Assembly (NCBI GenBank): GCA_002404095.1
Contig: DHJA01000078.1
Span: 1-6,126 of the forward strand
Direction of reading: 5' to 3'
Source: Planctomycetaceae bacterium UBA4732
GTDB lineage: Bacteria; Planctomycetota; Planctomycetia; Gemmatales; Gemmataceae
Length of the DNA: 6,126 bases
How positions within the stretch are numbered: the stretch's first letter is position 1; every line of letters starts with the position of its first letter. The notes beneath the pieces are model-generated. The model searched no databases. It was not told the DNA's origin and saw only the letters and a list, made by a program, of their open reading frames with translations. The translations under genes and the position numbers were made by a program. Positions 5,061 through 6,126 of this stretch are shown in pieces.

Positions 5061-5152
5061 CCAGCCGTTGCAGCCGACCGGGGCCGCAGCTAGGCTTTTT
5101 GTGGTATCCTTCCCCCTCGGCCGCGGCTGCTGAGCTTGGTCCGGCGTTGCTC
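5055..5152 (+). repeat. attC-like palindrome B (98 bp)
   Basis: This is a second copy of the repeat at 4408-4504, in the same orientation: CAGC[A/C]GACCGGGGCCGCAG matches at 18 of 19 positions (5071-5089 against 4424-4442), and both loops carry AGG[T/C]TTTTT. The left box GCCTAAC (5055-5061) fits the attC R'' consensus RYYYAAC exactly. The inner stem CCGGGGCCG (5078-5086) pairs with CGGCCGCGG (5118-5126) at 8 of 9 positions. A5077 is unpaired at the same place as A4430. CAGCCG (5071-5076) pairs with CTGCTG (5127-5132) at 5 of 6. The right box, GTTGCTC (5146-5152), keeps GTT but is degenerate, so this copy may no longer recombine well. Confidence 0.6.
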
Positions 5153-5206
5153 GTGTAGTGGCGGGGCGGTAGGATACCCACTATCCCACGCTTGGGGAGT
5201 CTTCGC

Positions 5207-5332
5207 ATGACCCCGACACTACAAGACCTCAAGGCGCTGGGTCAGCTCCGCGACCTGGGCTTCGAGTTCGCCGACGCGCTTCCGCATCGCTTGACAACCG
5301 GGGCAGGCAGGGCTTCTTCCATACCGCCATGA
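5207..5332 (+). CDS. Short hypothetical protein, possibly truncated third cassette gene (41 aa)
   Basis: ATG at 5207 has GGGGAG at 5194-5199, 7 nt upstream, which is the best ribosome-binding site in this part of the window. Residues 1-29 (MTPTLQDLKALGQLRDLGFE and FADALPHRL) are helix-like and believable. The last dozen (TTGAGRASSIPP) look like sequence read past a break, and the frame ends at TGA TAG. The gene may be the 5' end of a longer gene cut by a deletion or insertion near 5294. It starts 54 nt after the right box of palindrome B, where a third cassette gene would begin, but no attC-like repeat follows. Function unknown. Confidence 0.4.
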   Translation: MTPTLQDLKALGQLRDLGFEFADALPHRLTTGAGRASSIPP

Positions 5333-5463
5333 TAGGAACGCGACGGTGGATCAGCTGCGCCAGTCTTCCACCGCTGGCACGATCGCAACCGGCAGAGGCG
5401 CTAAACAAGTACGTTTTTTTCATGGAAAATCCTCAAAGGAGAAAAATCGAATATCGCCTCTGC
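5333..5463. other. Intergenic stretch between the array and xfp
   Basis: No gene is supported here. A frame on the minus strand (5229-5423, beginning MKKTYLFSAS) has no family look and crosses the short gene at 5207. The stretch contains a T7 run (5414-5420) and most of an inverted repeat shared with the end of xfp (listed separately). The two flanking genes converge on it, so a bidirectional terminator would be expected, but I see no strong hairpin followed by a T-run. Confidence 0.4.
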
Positions 5464-5464
5464 C
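5391..5464. repeat. 10-bp inverted repeat flanking the 3' end of xfp
   Basis: GGCAGAGGCG (5391-5400) and CGCCTCTGCC (5455-5464) are perfect inverted copies separated by 54 bp. The right copy ends in the xfp stop codon (5464-5466 on the minus strand). The loop is too long for a normal terminator. Possible readings are terminal repeats of a tiny insertion, an mRNA-end structure, or chance. A perfect 10-bp pair this close is unlikely but not impossible at random. Confidence 0.45.
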
Positions 5465-6126
5465 TATTCTATGCGCTGCCACTTCCAATCGCGCACCTCG
5501 GGCATGTCGTCGCCGTGTTTGCGGATGTACGCCCGATGATCGAGGAGTTTGTCGCGGAGCGCTTGCTTGAGGTAGGCCGCGCTCGCCCCCAAGCCCGGAA
5601 CCCGATCAATCACGTCTTCGACCAAATGGAAACGGTCAAGGTCGTTCAACACAACCATATCGAATGGAGTGGTTGTGGTGCCCTCCTCCTTGTAGCCGCG
5701 GACGTGGATGTTGTGATGGTTGGTCCGCCGGTACGTCAGTCGGTGAATGAGCCAGGGGTAGCCGTGGAACGCGAAGATGACGGGCCGGTCCCGTGTGAAG
5801 AGGCCGTCGAAGTCCACATCGTTGAGGCCGTGCGGGTGTTCGGTCTTTGGCTGGAGCGTCATCAGATCGACGACGTTGACCACGCGCACTTTCAGGGCCG
5901 GGACGTGCTTTCGCAGCAGCATAACGGCGGCGAGGGTTTCCAGGGTGGGCACGTCGCCGGCGCAGGCCATGACCACATCCGGCTCGCCGTCCTTGTCGTT
6001 ACTGGCCCACTCCCAGATTCCGAGGCCGGCCGTGCAGTGCTTGACCGCCGCGTCCATGTCCAGCCACTGCGGGGCGGGCTGTTTGCCCGCGATGATGACG
6101 TTGACGTAGTTGCGGCTGCGCAGGCA
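5464..6126 (-). CDS. xfp: Phosphoketolase, C-terminal part (runs off the right edge)
   Basis: The minus-strand frame is open from the right edge to the stop at 5464-5466 and gives 220 residues; the full enzyme is about 800. It begins [20 protein letters not shown] near the edge. It continues with [59 protein letters not shown] and then [19 protein letters not shown] with [14 protein letters not shown], which are signature stretches of the C-terminal phosphoketolase (XFP_C) domain. The enzyme uses thiamine diphosphate to split xylulose 5-phosphate (and in many members fructose 6-phosphate) with phosphate into acetyl phosphate and glyceraldehyde 3-phosphate (or erythrose 4-phosphate), in the cytoplasm. 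The C-terminus WKWQRIE looks intact. The N-terminal TPP-binding part lies outside the window. The gene is convergent with the cassette array and is probably unrelated to it. Confidence 0.95.
   Translation of the reverse strand, partial: CLRSRNYVNVIIAGKQPAPQWLDMDAAVKHCTAGLGIWEWASNDKDGEPDVVMACAGDVPTLETLAAVMLLRKHVPALKVRVVNVVDLMTLQPKTEHPHGLNDVDFDGLFTRDRPVIFAFHGYPWLIHRLTYRRTNHHNIHVRGYKEEGTTTTPFDMVVLNDLDRFHLVEDVIDRVPGLGASAAYLKQALRDKLLDHRAYIRKHGDDMPEVRDWKWQRIE

Noticed and set aside
4408..5152. The two repeats as the start of a CRISPR array
   Set aside because: Only two copies about 650 bp apart, each about 97 bp, with genes between them; no short regular repeat-spacer pattern.
5156..5186. Small inverted repeats TAGTGG/CCACTA and GGATA/TATCC after palindrome B
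   Set aside because: Only 5-6 bp, overlapping each other; too short to support a feature, though they might structure the leader of the short gene at 5207.
4470..5232. Long minus-strand frames opposite the second cassette gene
   Set aside because: They pass through both palindromes and read as Pro/Arg/Gly-rich sequence, while the plus-strand frame is a coherent protein.
5422..6126. Plus-strand frame open from about 5422 to the right edge
   Set aside because: It is antisense to phosphoketolase, whose family motifs on the minus strand are unmistakable; the open frame follows from its codon bias.

Overview
The window is a mosaic of high-GC bacterial DNA that most resembles a planctomycete, probably of the Gemmata group. 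This placement is an inference. It rests on the style of the short antitoxin-like gene at the left edge, on the GC-rich hairpin repeats scattered between genes, and on how the cassette-like proteins read. No rRNA or other marker gene is present to confirm it.

Layout. Positions 50-390 hold a small gene resembling the antitoxin half of a toxin-antitoxin pair. It is followed by a short, probably degenerate frame that runs through a twin-hairpin repeat (291-348). Positions 387-3548 form a tight plus-strand operon: an alpha/beta-hydrolase (esterase D type) with glycine where the catalytic serine should be, lutA, a two-helix membrane protein of 89 residues, and lutB. LutA and LutB are two of the three subunits of the iron-sulfur LutABC system that oxidises L-lactate to pyruvate. 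The third, lutC, does not follow lutB here.

Directly after lutB, in the same frame, lies the C-terminal stub of a tyrosine recombinase of integron-integrase type (3549-3689). A hairpin and an attI-like core site (GTTCGGC at 3863) follow. Next come two unknown genes in the same orientation (3896-4402 and 4557-5060), each ending at an imperfect palindrome of about 97 bp (4408-4504 and 5055-5152). The first palindrome has attC architecture: 7-bp outer boxes, an unpaired spacer, inner boxes and two unpaired bases, both on the left arm. The whole reads as a decayed integron or orphan cassette array: integrase remnant, attI-like site, two cassettes of about 640 bp, then a very short third gene (5207-5332) without a recognisable attC.

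From 5464 to the right edge, on the minus strand, is the C-terminal part of a phosphoketolase (xfp), convergent with everything else. The lactate-oxidation operon and phosphoketolase are core carbon metabolism. The material between them (3549-5463) looks inserted and is the most interesting part of the window.
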